Assembly: GCF_018274385.1 (NCBI RefSeq)
Contig: NZ_JAAFYZ010000049.1
Coordinates: 1-55,222, forward strand
DNA length: 55,222 nucleotides
Source of the DNA: Catenulispora pinistramenti
Lineage (GTDB): Bacteria; Actinomycetota; Actinomycetes; Streptomycetales; Catenulisporaceae
Reading direction: 5' to 3'
Shown here: positions 1 to 7,035 of the stretch, in pieces
Layout: each line of letters begins with the position of its first letter
Numbering within the stretch: position 1 is the stretch's first letter
Position numbers and translations under genes: made by a program
Notes under the pieces: generated by a model
The model's input: the letters and a program-made list of their open reading frames with translations, nothing else
What the model was told of the DNA's origin: nothing
The model's database searches: none

Positions 1-180
1 GGTGGGAACTCCGGCGGCGGCAACTCCGGTGGCGGAGGCGGCGGCGGCTGGGGTGGCAACTCCGGCGGCGGCGGTGGCAGTAACTCCGGCGGCGGTGGCG
101 GCGGGAACCAGGGTGGCGGCAACGACCCCTGGGCATCCGGCGGCGACGGCGGCTGGGGCAACGACGAGCCCCCGTTCTAA
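1..180 (+). CDS. ssb: Single-stranded DNA-binding protein, C-terminal part (5' truncated)
   Basis: The window opens inside this reading frame (frame 1) and the stop TAA is at 178-180. What is visible is a long Gly/Asn/Ser/Trp-rich tail ending in Asp-Asp/Glu-rich acidic residues and Pro-Pro-Phe. That acidic tip is the protein-interaction tail of bacterial SSB. The OB-fold lies upstream of the window. The position directly before rpsR and rplI matches the common rpsF-ssb-rpsR-rplI order of actinobacteria. The tail is unusually glycine-rich, which is typical of actinomycete SSBs. Confidence 0.93.
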   Translation, partial: GGNSGGGNSGGGGGGGWGGNSGGGGGSNSGGGGGGNQGGGNDPWASGGDGGWGNDEPPF

Positions 181-266
181 AGGCACTCACCCGCCAAGGG
201 CCTACCGGCCCGGTCCCTCAAACGGACCCTTGAACTCGTAGTGAAGAAGTAACCAGGAGAGATCCA

Positions 267-503
267 ATGGCCAAGGCCCCTCTCCGCAAGCCGAAGAAGA
301 AGGTTTGCGGTTTCTGCAAGGACAAGGTCGCGTACGTCGACTACAAGGACACCACGCTGCTCCGGAAGTTCATCTCGGACCGCGGGAAGATCCGTGCTCG
401 TCGCGTGACCGGCAACTGCACCCAGCACCAGCGTGACGTCGCCGTGGCGGTCAAGAACAGCCGTGAGATGGCGCTGCTGCCCTACACCAGCACCACCCGC
501 TAG
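267..503 (+). CDS. rpsR: 30S ribosomal protein S18 (zinc-ribbon, C+ form)
   Basis: This 78-residue protein has the typical S18 core ([22 protein letters not shown]) and binds 16S rRNA with S6 in the small subunit platform. Cys14, Cys17, Cys51 and His54 form a plausible zinc site. That makes it the C+ paralogue usually encoded with ssb and rplI; a zinc-free C- paralogue under Zur control is often present elsewhere. The start ATG has an aggaga ribosome-binding site 6-11 bases upstream. The spacing to rplI is 18 bases, so the two are almost surely cotranscribed. Confidence 0.97.
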   Translation: MAKAPLRKPKKKVCGFCKDKVAYVDYKDTTLLRKFISDRGKIRARRVTGNCTQHQRDVAVAVKNSREMALLPYTSTTR

Positions 504-521
504 GAAGGGGGAGGAGAGAAC

Positions 522-974
522 ATGAACACCAAGCTCATCCTCACCCACGAGGTCGGCGGGCTCGGCGAGCCCGGCGACGTCGTCGAGGTCAAGGGCGGCT
601 ACGCCCGCAACTACCTCATCCCGCGCGGCTACGCGATCGCGTGGACCCGCGGCGGCGAGAAGCAGATCGACCTGATCCGCAAGGCCCGCAAGGTCCGCAC
701 GGTCCGCGACCTGGCGCACGCCACCGAGCTCAAGGGCGAGCTGGAGGGCCTGCGGGTCCGCCTGGCGACCCGGGCCGGGGAGTCCGGCCGGCTGTTCGGC
801 GGCGTGACCGTCGCCGACGTGGCCGACGCGGTCAAGAAGGCCGGCGGCCCGGACGTGGACAAGCGCCGGATCGAGATCGGCAACCCGATCAAGACCGTCG
901 GCGCGCACACCGTGTCCGTGCGGCTGCACCCGGAGGTGCAGGCGAAGGTGGAGATCACCGTCGTCTCCGCCTGA
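522..974 (+). CDS. rplI: 50S ribosomal protein L9
   Basis: The 150-residue length is normal for L9, a two-domain protein that binds 23S rRNA and extends from the large subunit. The N-terminal domain shows the family signature around residues 8-40 ([20 protein letters not shown]). It is followed by the long connecting helix and a C-terminal domain ending in EITVVSA. A gggaggagag ribosome-binding site precedes the ATG. It is the last gene of the ssb-rpsR-rplI unit: two hairpins follow the stop codon. Confidence 0.97.
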   Translation: MNTKLILTHEVGGLGEPGDVVEVKGGYARNYLIPRGYAIAWTRGGEKQIDLIRKARKVRTVRDLAHATELKGELEGLRVRLATRAGESGRLFGGVTVADVADAVKKAGGPDVDKRRIEIGNPIKTVGAHTVSVRLHPEVQAKVEITVVSA

Positions 975-997
975 CACAGGCCTTTTGAAGGCGTTTC

Positions 998-1032
998 GCC
1001 GACCTTGCGGAATTCATTTCCGCAGGTCTGGC
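998..1032 (+). terminator. Small hairpin after rplI
   Basis: The arms gaccttgcgg and ccgcaggtc pair with a single bulged base and are flanked by gcc/ggc. The loop is about 9 nt. It lies 24 nt after the rplI stop and just before a stronger hairpin, so it is probably an auxiliary terminator or 3'-end stabiliser. Confidence 0.45.
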
Positions 1033-1054
1033 GGAAGGCTCAAAACAGGTTGTT

Positions 1055-1101
1055 AACAGAACCGCTCCATCGCAGCTCAAACGCGGTGGAGCGGTTCTGT
1101 T
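1055..1101 (+). terminator. Strong hairpin terminator of the ssb-rpsR-rplI operon
   Basis: A 19-bp stem (one G-T wobble) is formed by aacagaaccgctccatcgc and its complement at 1083-1101, with a 9-nt loop. There is no long T tract, as is usual for actinobacterial terminators. It separates the ribosomal operon from the next gene. Confidence 0.85.
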
Positions 1102-1147
1102 CCGGTTCTGTTTGCCGCCGTTGGCGCGCAGCTGGTTGACTTCGTTC

Positions 1148-2761
1148 ATGCACGCCCCTTCCCGCCGCCAATCGCTGCTGATACTCGGCAGTCTGGGCCT
1201 AGCCGCCGTGGCCGGCGGCGCCTACATGCTGGAGAACCACGGCGGGGCCGCCGAGGACGCCGCCAAGCCGCTCTACGGTCGCGGACATGGCCACGGCGAC
1301 CCCCACGCCCACGGAGACGGCGAGTCCGAGGGCGCCGAAGGCGTCCCGGACACCAACACCGGCGAGACCGTCCCGGCCCTGTCGGTGGCCCTGTCCGACG
1401 ACGGCGCCTGGCGTCCGGACGCCGAGGGCTACCAGGCCGTCGACGACGAGGGCCAGCAGATCAAGGGCTACGCCTCGGCGACCAGCATCAACCTCGGGGA
1501 GTCGATCGACTTCCACGTCAGCGTGCGCCCTTCGCAGAGCTTCACGGTCAAGTTCTACCGGCTGGGCCGCAGCGCCGCCGGCAAGGGTTCCGAGCTGGTC
1601 TTCACCAGCCCGAAGATCAGCGGCCGGACCCAGGCCGGCCTGAAGGTCACCGAGCCGACCCGGACCGTGCTGGCGCCGTGGCAGTCCTCGTACACGCTGA
1701 AAGTGCCGGCCACCTGGCGCGGCGGGCTGTATGTGGCCACCTTCGAGACCGCGGAGAAGTACCGCAGCTGCGTGCCGTTCGTGGTGCGCGAGGACGGCAA
1801 GGCCGCGGACCTGCTGGTGGTGCTGCCGTTCACCACCTACCAGGCGTACAACATGTACCCGGTGGACAAGTCGATCGGTGCCAGCCTGTACAACGCCTAC
1901 CTGCCCAGCGGGAAGGAGGGCGGCGCCGACATCTGCTCGACCCGGGTCTCCTTCGACCGGCCCTACCACCAGGACGGGCTGCCCCGGCTGTTCGAGCTCG
2001 ACCAGGCCTTCGCGCAGTGGGTCGAGGCGCAGCCGTACACGATCTCCTACGCCTCCGGGATCGACCTGCACGCCGGCCGGATCGACCCGACGCTGTACAA
2101 GGCGATGGTGTTCTCCGGCCACGACGAGTACTGGTCGCCGCAGATGCGCTCCGTTCTTCAGGGTGCGCTTACTAGGGGTGTCAGTGCTGCGTTCATGGCC
2201 GCGAACAACATCTACTGGAACATCCGCGTGGACCCCTCCGCGACCGGGACCGAGCACCGGCAGGTGACCTGCTACAAGCGGCACCCGGACCCGGCGGCGA
2301 CCGGCGGCGTGCCGCCCACCGTGCTGTGGCGCGACCTGAACCAGCCCGAGCAGCAGATCCTCGGGTCGATGTACACGGCGATCATCACCGACCCCAAGCC
2401 GCTGCCGCTGGTGGTGTCCACGACCTCGCACTGGTTCTGGCGCGGGACCGGGCTCAAGGACGGGGAGCAGATCCCGCACCTGGTGGCCGGCGAGGCCGAC
2501 AAGGTGTTCCCGCGGGTGAAGGGCGGGCCCCAGGCTACGATCCTGGCCGCCTCGCCGTTCACCGCCGAGGGGCCGAAGGACAAGCCGATCACCGACACCC
2601 AGCAGACGGTGCTGTGTCAGTACCCGTCGGGGGCGTGGATCTTCGACGCCGGGACGTTCCACTGGAACCACGGGCTGTCCACACCGGGGTTCGTGGACAA
2701 GCGGATCCAGACCGCGACCCGGAACCTGCTGGACCGGATGACGGGGAAGACCACGGCATAA
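1148..2761 (+). CDS. Exported N,N-dimethylformamidase beta-subunit-like protein
   Basis: The 537-residue product has a glutamine-amidotransferase-like domain of the type found in the large subunit of N,N-dimethylformamidase. The hallmark is SGHDEYWSPQMR near residue 323, preceded by a YQAYNMYPVDKS-type segment near residue 230. The true substrate is unknown. The frame opens with TTG at 1112, but ATG 1148 gives a protein starting with a twin-arginine-like signal (Ser-Arg-Arg-Gln-Ser-Leu-Leu, then a hydrophobic stretch), so this start was chosen; no clear ribosome-binding site is seen. A short His-rich segment (GHGHGDPHAHGD) after the signal could bind metal. The gene sits alone between the rplI terminator and dnaB. 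Confidence 0.75.
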   Translation: MHAPSRRQSLLILGSLGLAAVAGGAYMLENHGGAAEDAAKPLYGRGHGHGDPHAHGDGESEGAEGVPDTNTGETVPALSVALSDDGAWRPDAEGYQAVDDEGQQIKGYASATSINLGESIDFHVSVRPSQSFTVKFYRLGRSAAGKGSELVFTSPKISGRTQAGLKVTEPTRTVLAPWQSSYTLKVPATWRGGLYVATFETAEKYRSCVPFVVREDGKAADLLVVLPFTTYQAYNMYPVDKSIGASLYNAYLPSGKEGGADICSTRVSFDRPYHQDGLPRLFELDQAFAQWVEAQPYTISYASGIDLHAGRIDPTLYKAMVFSGHDEYWSPQMRSVLQGALTRGVSAAFMAANNIYWNIRVDPSATGTEHRQVTCYKRHPDPAATGGVPPTVLWRDLNQPEQQILGSMYTAIITDPKPLPLVVSTTSHWFWRGTGLKDGEQIPHLVAGEADKVFPRVKGGPQATILAASPFTAEGPKDKPITDTQQTVLCQYPSGAWIFDAGTFHWNHGLSTPGFVDKRIQTATRNLLDRMTGKTTA

Positions 2762-3111
2762 CGGCCCGCTGTCTAGCAAAGGCCTGGCATCTCAGCAAGA
2801 TTCTTCCGGGAAAATTTTCGTCCACAGCCGGTGGACGAACCGGCGACGCTCCCGTGCACGTCAGGGCTTCACGATCGGTCGATGGTCAGATTATTCACAG
2901 CGGGCTTCCACACTCTGTCCCCAGGCTCACCGGCGTGTTTCCACAGCGATCCCCTGGTTTTCCACAGGTTATCCACAGGGGGTGTGGACGACCGCCTCGA
3001 CCCGCGGGGCGCGGTTCCGTACCGTGGAGGCTTCGGCCCTGTCGGACCCGTCGCGTACAAAGGAAGACGATGGTTTCGCGGGTGTGGTGATGCGGGCAAG
3101 GGAGGCGGGAC
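2762..3111. promoter_or_regulatory. dnaB upstream region with a cluster of DnaA boxes
   Basis: This 350-base gene-free stretch holds several DnaA-box-like nonamers: tcgtccaca at 2818-2826 (+), ttattcaca at 2891-2899 (+), ttttccaca at 2958-2966 (+), ttatccaca at 2969-2977 (+) and, on the minus strand, tcgtccaca at 2983-2991. A weaker gtttccaca is at 2937-2945. The actinobacterial preference is for sites ending TCCACA. Three boxes lie within about 35 bp, roughly 120 bp before the dnaB start. Confidence 0.65.
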
Positions 3112-4494
3112 ATGAGCATCGACGACCTGCCGTACACCGCGGACGAGGCCTACCAGGGCGGCTTCGAGCGGACCCCGCCGCAGGACATCCCGGCGGAGCA
3201 GTCAGTGCTGGGCGGCATGCTGCTGTCCAAGGACGCGATCGCCGAGGTCATCGAGGTCATCAAGGCCATCGACTTCTACAAGCCGGCCCACGAGCTGGTC
3301 TTCGCCTCGATCCTGGAGCTCTACGGCCGCGGCGAGCCGGCCGACCCGGTGACCGTCGCGGCCCTGCTCACCAAAAAGGGTGACATCAACCGCGTCGGCG
3401 GGGCGCCCTATCTGCACACCCTGATCAACTCGGTCCCCACCGCGGCCAACGCCGGCTACTACGCCGAGATCGTCAAGGAGCGCGCGGTCCTGCGCCGCCT
3501 GGTCGAGGCCGGCACCCGCATCGTCCAGATGGGGTACAGCACCGACGGCAGCGACGTCGAGCAGATCGTCGACGCGGCGCAGCAGGAGATGTACAACGTC
3601 ACCGAGGCCCGCACCAGCGAGGACTTCATCCCGCTGGCCGACGCCATGGAGGGCGCGCTCGACGAGATCGAGTCGATCTCCAACCGCTCGGGCCAGATGA
3701 CCGGCGTCCCGACCGGGTTCCACGACCTGGACGCGCTGACCAACGGGCTGCACCCGGGGCAGATGGTGATCATCGCGGCCCGCCCCGCCATCGGCAAGAG
3801 CACCCTGGGCCTGGACCTCGCTCGCAGCTGCTCCATCAAGAACGGCCTGACCAGCGTCATCTTCTCCCTGGAGATGGGCCGCAACGAGATCATCATGCGC
3901 CTGCTCTCGGCCGAGGCCCGGGTGGCGCTGCACCACATGCGCAGCGGCACGATGACCGACGAGGACTGGGCCCGCCTGGCGCGCCGGATGGGGCCGGTGT
4001 CGGAGGCGCCGCTGTTCATCGACGACTCGCCGAACATGTCGATGATGGAGATCCGGGCCAAGGCCCGGCGGCTGAAGCAACGGCACAACCTGCAGCTGGT
4101 GATCATCGACTACATGCAGCTGATGCAGCACAGCAGCACCAACTCCAAGCGCCCCGACAGCCGGCAGCAGGAGGTCTCGGAGATCTCGCGGTCGCTGAAG
4201 CTGCTGGCCAAGGAACTCGAGGTCCCGGTCATCGCCATCAGCCAGCTGAACCGCGGCCCCGAGCAGCGCACCGACAAGCGCCCGATGATGAGCGACCTGC
4301 GCGAATCCGGGTCGCTGGAGCAGGACGCGGACGTCATCATCCTGCTGCACCGCGAGGACGCCTACGAACGGGAGTCGCCGCGCGCGGGCGAGGCGGACCT
4401 GATCGTGGCCAAGCACCGTAACGGTCCGACCGCGAACATCACGGTGGCTTTCCAGGGCCACTACTCGCGGTTCGTGGATATGGCGCAGAGCTGA
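3112..4494 (+). CDS. dnaB: Replicative DNA helicase DnaB
   Basis: The 460-residue protein has standard DnaB architecture. The N-terminal primase/loader-interacting domain (about residues 25-125) begins with PPQDIPAEQSVLGGMLLS. It is followed by the RecA-like ATPase with Walker A ARPAIGKST (about 223-231), the Walker B/H3 region IIDYMQLM (about 332) and DLRESGSLEQDADVIILLHR (about 403-422). The hexamer unwinds DNA 5' to 3' at the fork. There is no intein, unlike some actinobacterial dnaB genes. The start ATG has a gggaggcggg ribosome-binding site. It is transcribed from a leader containing several DnaA boxes. Confidence 0.97.
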   Translation: MSIDDLPYTADEAYQGGFERTPPQDIPAEQSVLGGMLLSKDAIAEVIEVIKAIDFYKPAHELVFASILELYGRGEPADPVTVAALLTKKGDINRVGGAPYLHTLINSVPTAANAGYYAEIVKERAVLRRLVEAGTRIVQMGYSTDGSDVEQIVDAAQQEMYNVTEARTSEDFIPLADAMEGALDEIESISNRSGQMTGVPTGFHDLDALTNGLHPGQMVIIAARPAIGKSTLGLDLARSCSIKNGLTSVIFSLEMGRNEIIMRLLSAEARVALHHMRSGTMTDEDWARLARRMGPVSEAPLFIDDSPNMSMMEIRAKARRLKQRHNLQLVIIDYMQLMQHSSTNSKRPDSRQQEVSEISRSLKLLAKELEVPVIAISQLNRGPEQRTDKRPMMSDLRESGSLEQDADVIILLHREDAYERESPRAGEADLIVAKHRNGPTANITVAFQGHYSRFVDMAQS

Positions 4495-4555
4495 CCTGAT
4501 GGTCCCTGGTCGGGCCCTTGGCTGTCCCAGGGGGCATGATTCACAGAACCACAGG

Positions 4556-4987
4556 TCAACCCGGTAGCTCGTTCGGGTGGCAGCGGAGGACGGCAAACCG
4601 CCACGACCCGTCGGCGGACCGGCGGGCGACGGCCGTCGTCGTTCCGGTCGGCGAGATCCGGGTGCCGTCCGGCAGGGTCGCTTCGAGGTCCCAGTCGACG
4701 ATGCTCAGGGCCGTGTCGCCCCCGATCAGGGTGGACCTGGGCTTGTTGGTCAGATGTGCCCGGGCCGCGATCGAGTGGACGGTCTCAGTGCGCAGTGACT
4801 CCCGGTCGGTGAGGACTTCGCCGCTGAAGGTGCGCATCGTCGCGTCCTGATGGAACAGCGCGAGGACGGCTTCGGCGTCCCCGGCGTTGAGCGCGTCCGC
4901 GTACGCGAACGGGAGGCGGGCCGGGTCAGCGATCCGGGGGGTGACGGGTTCCTGGTCGTTTTCCTGGTCGTTTTCCTGGTCGTTCAT
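4556..4987 (-). CDS. NTF2/SnoaL-like small protein (DUF4440/SgcJ type)
   Basis: The 143-residue product resembles SgcJ/EcaC and SnoaL-like cone-fold proteins: FAYADALNAGDAEAVLALFHQDATMRTFSG at the start of the fold and a C-terminal WRFAVLRCHPN strand. Family members are small-molecule isomerases, hydrolases or non-catalytic binders; the substrate cannot be told here. The N-terminus is an in-frame triplication of Asn-Asp-Gln-Glu coded by a perfect 12-bp repeat. It is convergent with dnaB, and it is followed upstream by a tetR gene on the same strand (71-base gap). Confidence 0.7.
   Translation of the reverse strand: MNDQENDQENDQEPVTPRIADPARLPFAYADALNAGDAEAVLALFHQDATMRTFSGEVLTDRESLRTETVHSIAARAHLTNKPRSTLIGGDTALSIVDWDLEATLPDGTRISPTGTTTAVARRSADGSWRFAVLRCHPNELPG
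4949..4984. repeat. 12-bp tandem repeat, three perfect copies
   Basis: The unit ttcctggtcgtt is repeated three times without error. On the minus strand it encodes Asn-Asp-Gln-Glu repeats at the very start of the NTF2-like protein, so copy number changes would keep the frame. Confidence 0.9.
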
Positions 4988-5058
4988 GGCCGACTCACTC
5001 CTCGTGTCCCGTGAATGGTCTCAAGGAACTCGCCTTCGCCGCAGTGTGGGGGTGCGAC

Positions 5059-5646
5059 CTAGTAGCCCTGCGTCAGGCTCGTCCATCCCGTGTCGAGGAG
5101 AGCGAAGACGCGGTCCAGCGCGGCCTCGGCGTCGTCGCGGCCGCGGACCAGCGCCACGGCTTCGAGGGCGAAGTGGGCCAGGGCCTGGCAGGCGGGGTCG
5201 TCGGTGGGCAGGCCGGTGTCGGTGGCGATCGCCGCGGCCAGGGCGTCCTCGTGGCGGAGCCACATGCGGCGGGCGTATTCGCGCAGGGGTGGGGTGGTGT
5301 CGATCAGGTGGAGGAAGGCGGCGAAGCGGGGGTCGGTGCGGATCTGGAGGGAGTGCTCGTCGCGGAGCGACTGGCGGAGGGCCTGGGGGATGGTCCGGCC
5401 GGCGGGGCGGTTGTGGACGGCGGCTACGAGGGCTGCCTCGCGGTCGGCGTCCTGGTCGAAGACCAGTGCCTCTTTGCCGTCGGGGAAGTGGTTGAAGAGG
5501 GTGGCCACCGAGACGTCGGCGGCTTCGGCGATCTCCCTCACGCCGACCGCGTCGTAGCCGCGTTCGAGGAACAGGTCACGGGCCGTGTCCGCCAGGGATT
5601 GGCGGATGGCGGCCTTCTTGCGTTCGCGGCGTCCGGGCTCGGTCAC
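5059..5646 (-). CDS. TetR-family transcriptional regulator
   Basis: The 195-residue regulator has an N-terminal helix-turn-helix domain (REIAEAADVSVATLFNHFPDGKEAL, about residues 37-61) and a helical ligand-binding domain that is not recognisably specific. It is divergently transcribed from an FAD monooxygenase gene, and the shared 83-base spacer carries a partial dyad (cggatcaaaa ... ttttagatccg). It therefore probably represses the monooxygenase. GTG was taken as start because a TAGGCT -10 element stands 6 bases before it, implying a leaderless transcript. Confidence 0.85.
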   Translation of the reverse strand: MTEPGRRERKKAAIRQSLADTARDLFLERGYDAVGVREIAEAADVSVATLFNHFPDGKEALVFDQDADREAALVAAVHNRPAGRTIPQALRQSLRDEHSLQIRTDPRFAAFLHLIDTTPPLREYARRMWLRHEDALAAAIATDTGLPTDDPACQALAHFALEAVALVRGRDDAEAALDRVFALLDTGWTSLTQGY

Positions 5647-5652
5647 GGGCTC

Positions 5653-5658
5653 AGCCTA
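5653..5658 (-). promoter_or_regulatory. -10 element for leaderless tetR mRNA
   Basis: TAGGCT on the minus strand lies 6 bases before the GTG start. Confidence 0.5.
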
Positions 5659-5672
5659 GGGCATCAGTCGAT

Positions 5673-5709
5673 CGGATCAAAACTTAGAACCGTTCGACTT
5701 TTAGATCCG
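5673..5709. promoter_or_regulatory. Candidate TetR operator between tetR and the FAD monooxygenase
   Basis: An imperfect inverted repeat, cggatcaaaa and ttttagatccg, lies between the two divergent starts just upstream of the monooxygenase -10 element. Confidence 0.45.
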
Positions 5710-5716
5710 ATTCACT

Positions 5717-5722
5717 TATCGT
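5717..5722 (+). promoter_or_regulatory. -10 element for leaderless FAD monooxygenase mRNA
   Basis: TATCGT lies 7 bases before the ATG at 5730. The ggagg next to the ATG is too close (1 base) to act as a normal ribosome-binding site. Confidence 0.5.
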
Positions 5723-5729
5723 GGGAGGC

Positions 5730-6947
5730 ATGACGACCACACCTCGCATAGCCATCGTCGGCGGCGGCCCCGCCGGCCTGATGTGTGCCCGCGTTCTGCA
5801 ACGACACGGCATCGAAGCGGCGGTCTACGACGCGGACACCGCCGTGGACTCCCGCGACCCGGGCGGGACCCTGGACCTGCACGCCGACAGCGGCCAGATC
5901 GCGCTGGAGGACGCCGGCCTGATGGACGCCTTCCTGGCGCTGGCCCGGCTCGAAGGGCAGGCCAAGACCCGCCGGGACCAGCACGGCACCGTGCTGGCCG
6001 CGTTCACCCCGGCCGGGGACGACCAGGCGGCTCCCGAGATCGACCGGGGCCAACTGCGGACCATGCTCTACGAGCACCTGGAGCCCGGCACCGTTCGCTG
6101 GGGGCACAAACTCGTCCACGTGGCCCCGCTCGGGGGCGGCGCGCACCGGCTGGAGTTCGCCGACGGCCATCAGAGGGAAGCAGACCTCGTCATCGGTGCC
6201 GACGGCGCCTGGTCGCGGATCCGCCCACTGCTCACCGACGCGGCGCCGCGGTACCTCGGCGTCCAGTTCCTCGACGCCCGCTTCGACGCCGTCGACACCA
6301 GGCACCCCGAGGTCGCCGCGATCGTCGGCGACGGTCACATGTTCTCCACCGACGGCGCCGGCCGCGCGGTGATCGTCCAGCGCAACAGCAACGGCGTGGT
6401 CCGCGGCTACGTGGCCTTCCGCGCCGCTCTCGACTGGGCCGTCACGGCGGGCGTCGACGTCGCCGACCACGAGGCCGTCCGCGCCCACCTGGTGCGGGAG
6501 TTCAGCGGATGGGCCGAGGTCATGCGCCCGCTGATCACCGACAACGACGGCGACTACGTGGCACGCAGCTTCTGGGCGCTGCCGGCTCCGCTGACCTGGG
6601 ACCGGGTCCCCGGCGTGACGCTGCTCGGCGACGCGGCCCACCTGATGGCGCCCTTCGGCGGCCACGGCACGAACCTCGCGTTGCTCGACGGTGCGGAACT
6701 AGCGCATGCCATCAAGCACGCCGTCAAGAAGGAGAGCAGCCTCGAAGACGCGGTCGCGCGCTACGAGGCGGAGATGTTCCCGCGCTCCGGGGAACTCGCC
6801 GCGGGCTCGAACACCGCACTCGCGCGGTTCTTCGCCACGACATCCGCGGACGCGCCGCATCTTCCGCCGGATCACCAACAGGAGCACGACAACTACCGGG
6901 CCAGGGCGGCGGAATACCGGCGCCGGCGGGCAGCGGGCGATCGCTAG
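5730..6947 (+). CDS. FAD-dependent monooxygenase (TetX-like)
   Basis: The 405-residue flavoprotein has an N-terminal dinucleotide fold (IAIVGGGPAG, residues 7-16), an LVIGADGAWSRIRP motif (about 153-166) and the third FAD motif GDAAHLMAPFGGHGTN (about 300-315). This is the group A aromatic hydroxylase layout; TetX-like enzymes oxidise tetracyclines and other polyketides using NADPH and O2. The LDLH segment (GGTLDLHADSGQ) is typical of the TetX subgroup. The divergent tetR suggests induction by a xenobiotic or a pathway intermediate. GTG 5721 is an alternative start, but ATG 5730 fits the promoter spacing. Confidence 0.85.
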   Translation: MTTTPRIAIVGGGPAGLMCARVLQRHGIEAAVYDADTAVDSRDPGGTLDLHADSGQIALEDAGLMDAFLALARLEGQAKTRRDQHGTVLAAFTPAGDDQAAPEIDRGQLRTMLYEHLEPGTVRWGHKLVHVAPLGGGAHRLEFADGHQREADLVIGADGAWSRIRPLLTDAAPRYLGVQFLDARFDAVDTRHPEVAAIVGDGHMFSTDGAGRAVIVQRNSNGVVRGYVAFRAALDWAVTAGVDVADHEAVRAHLVREFSGWAEVMRPLITDNDGDYVARSFWALPAPLTWDRVPGVTLLGDAAHLMAPFGGHGTNLALLDGAELAHAIKHAVKKESSLEDAVARYEAEMFPRSGELAAGSNTALARFFATTSADAPHLPPDHQQEHDNYRARAAEYRRRRAAGDR

Positions 6948-7035
6948 AAGACGACACGCGTGCGCCGCAGGTGCAGCTCGGCGGCTCAGCCATAGCGGCA
7001 CACCGGCACACCGGCGGCACCGGCGGCACCGGCCG

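Noticed and set aside
1112-1147. TTG start for the DMFase-like gene
   Set aside because: It would place 12 extra residues before a good twin-arginine-like signal peptide, and no ribosome-binding site supports it.
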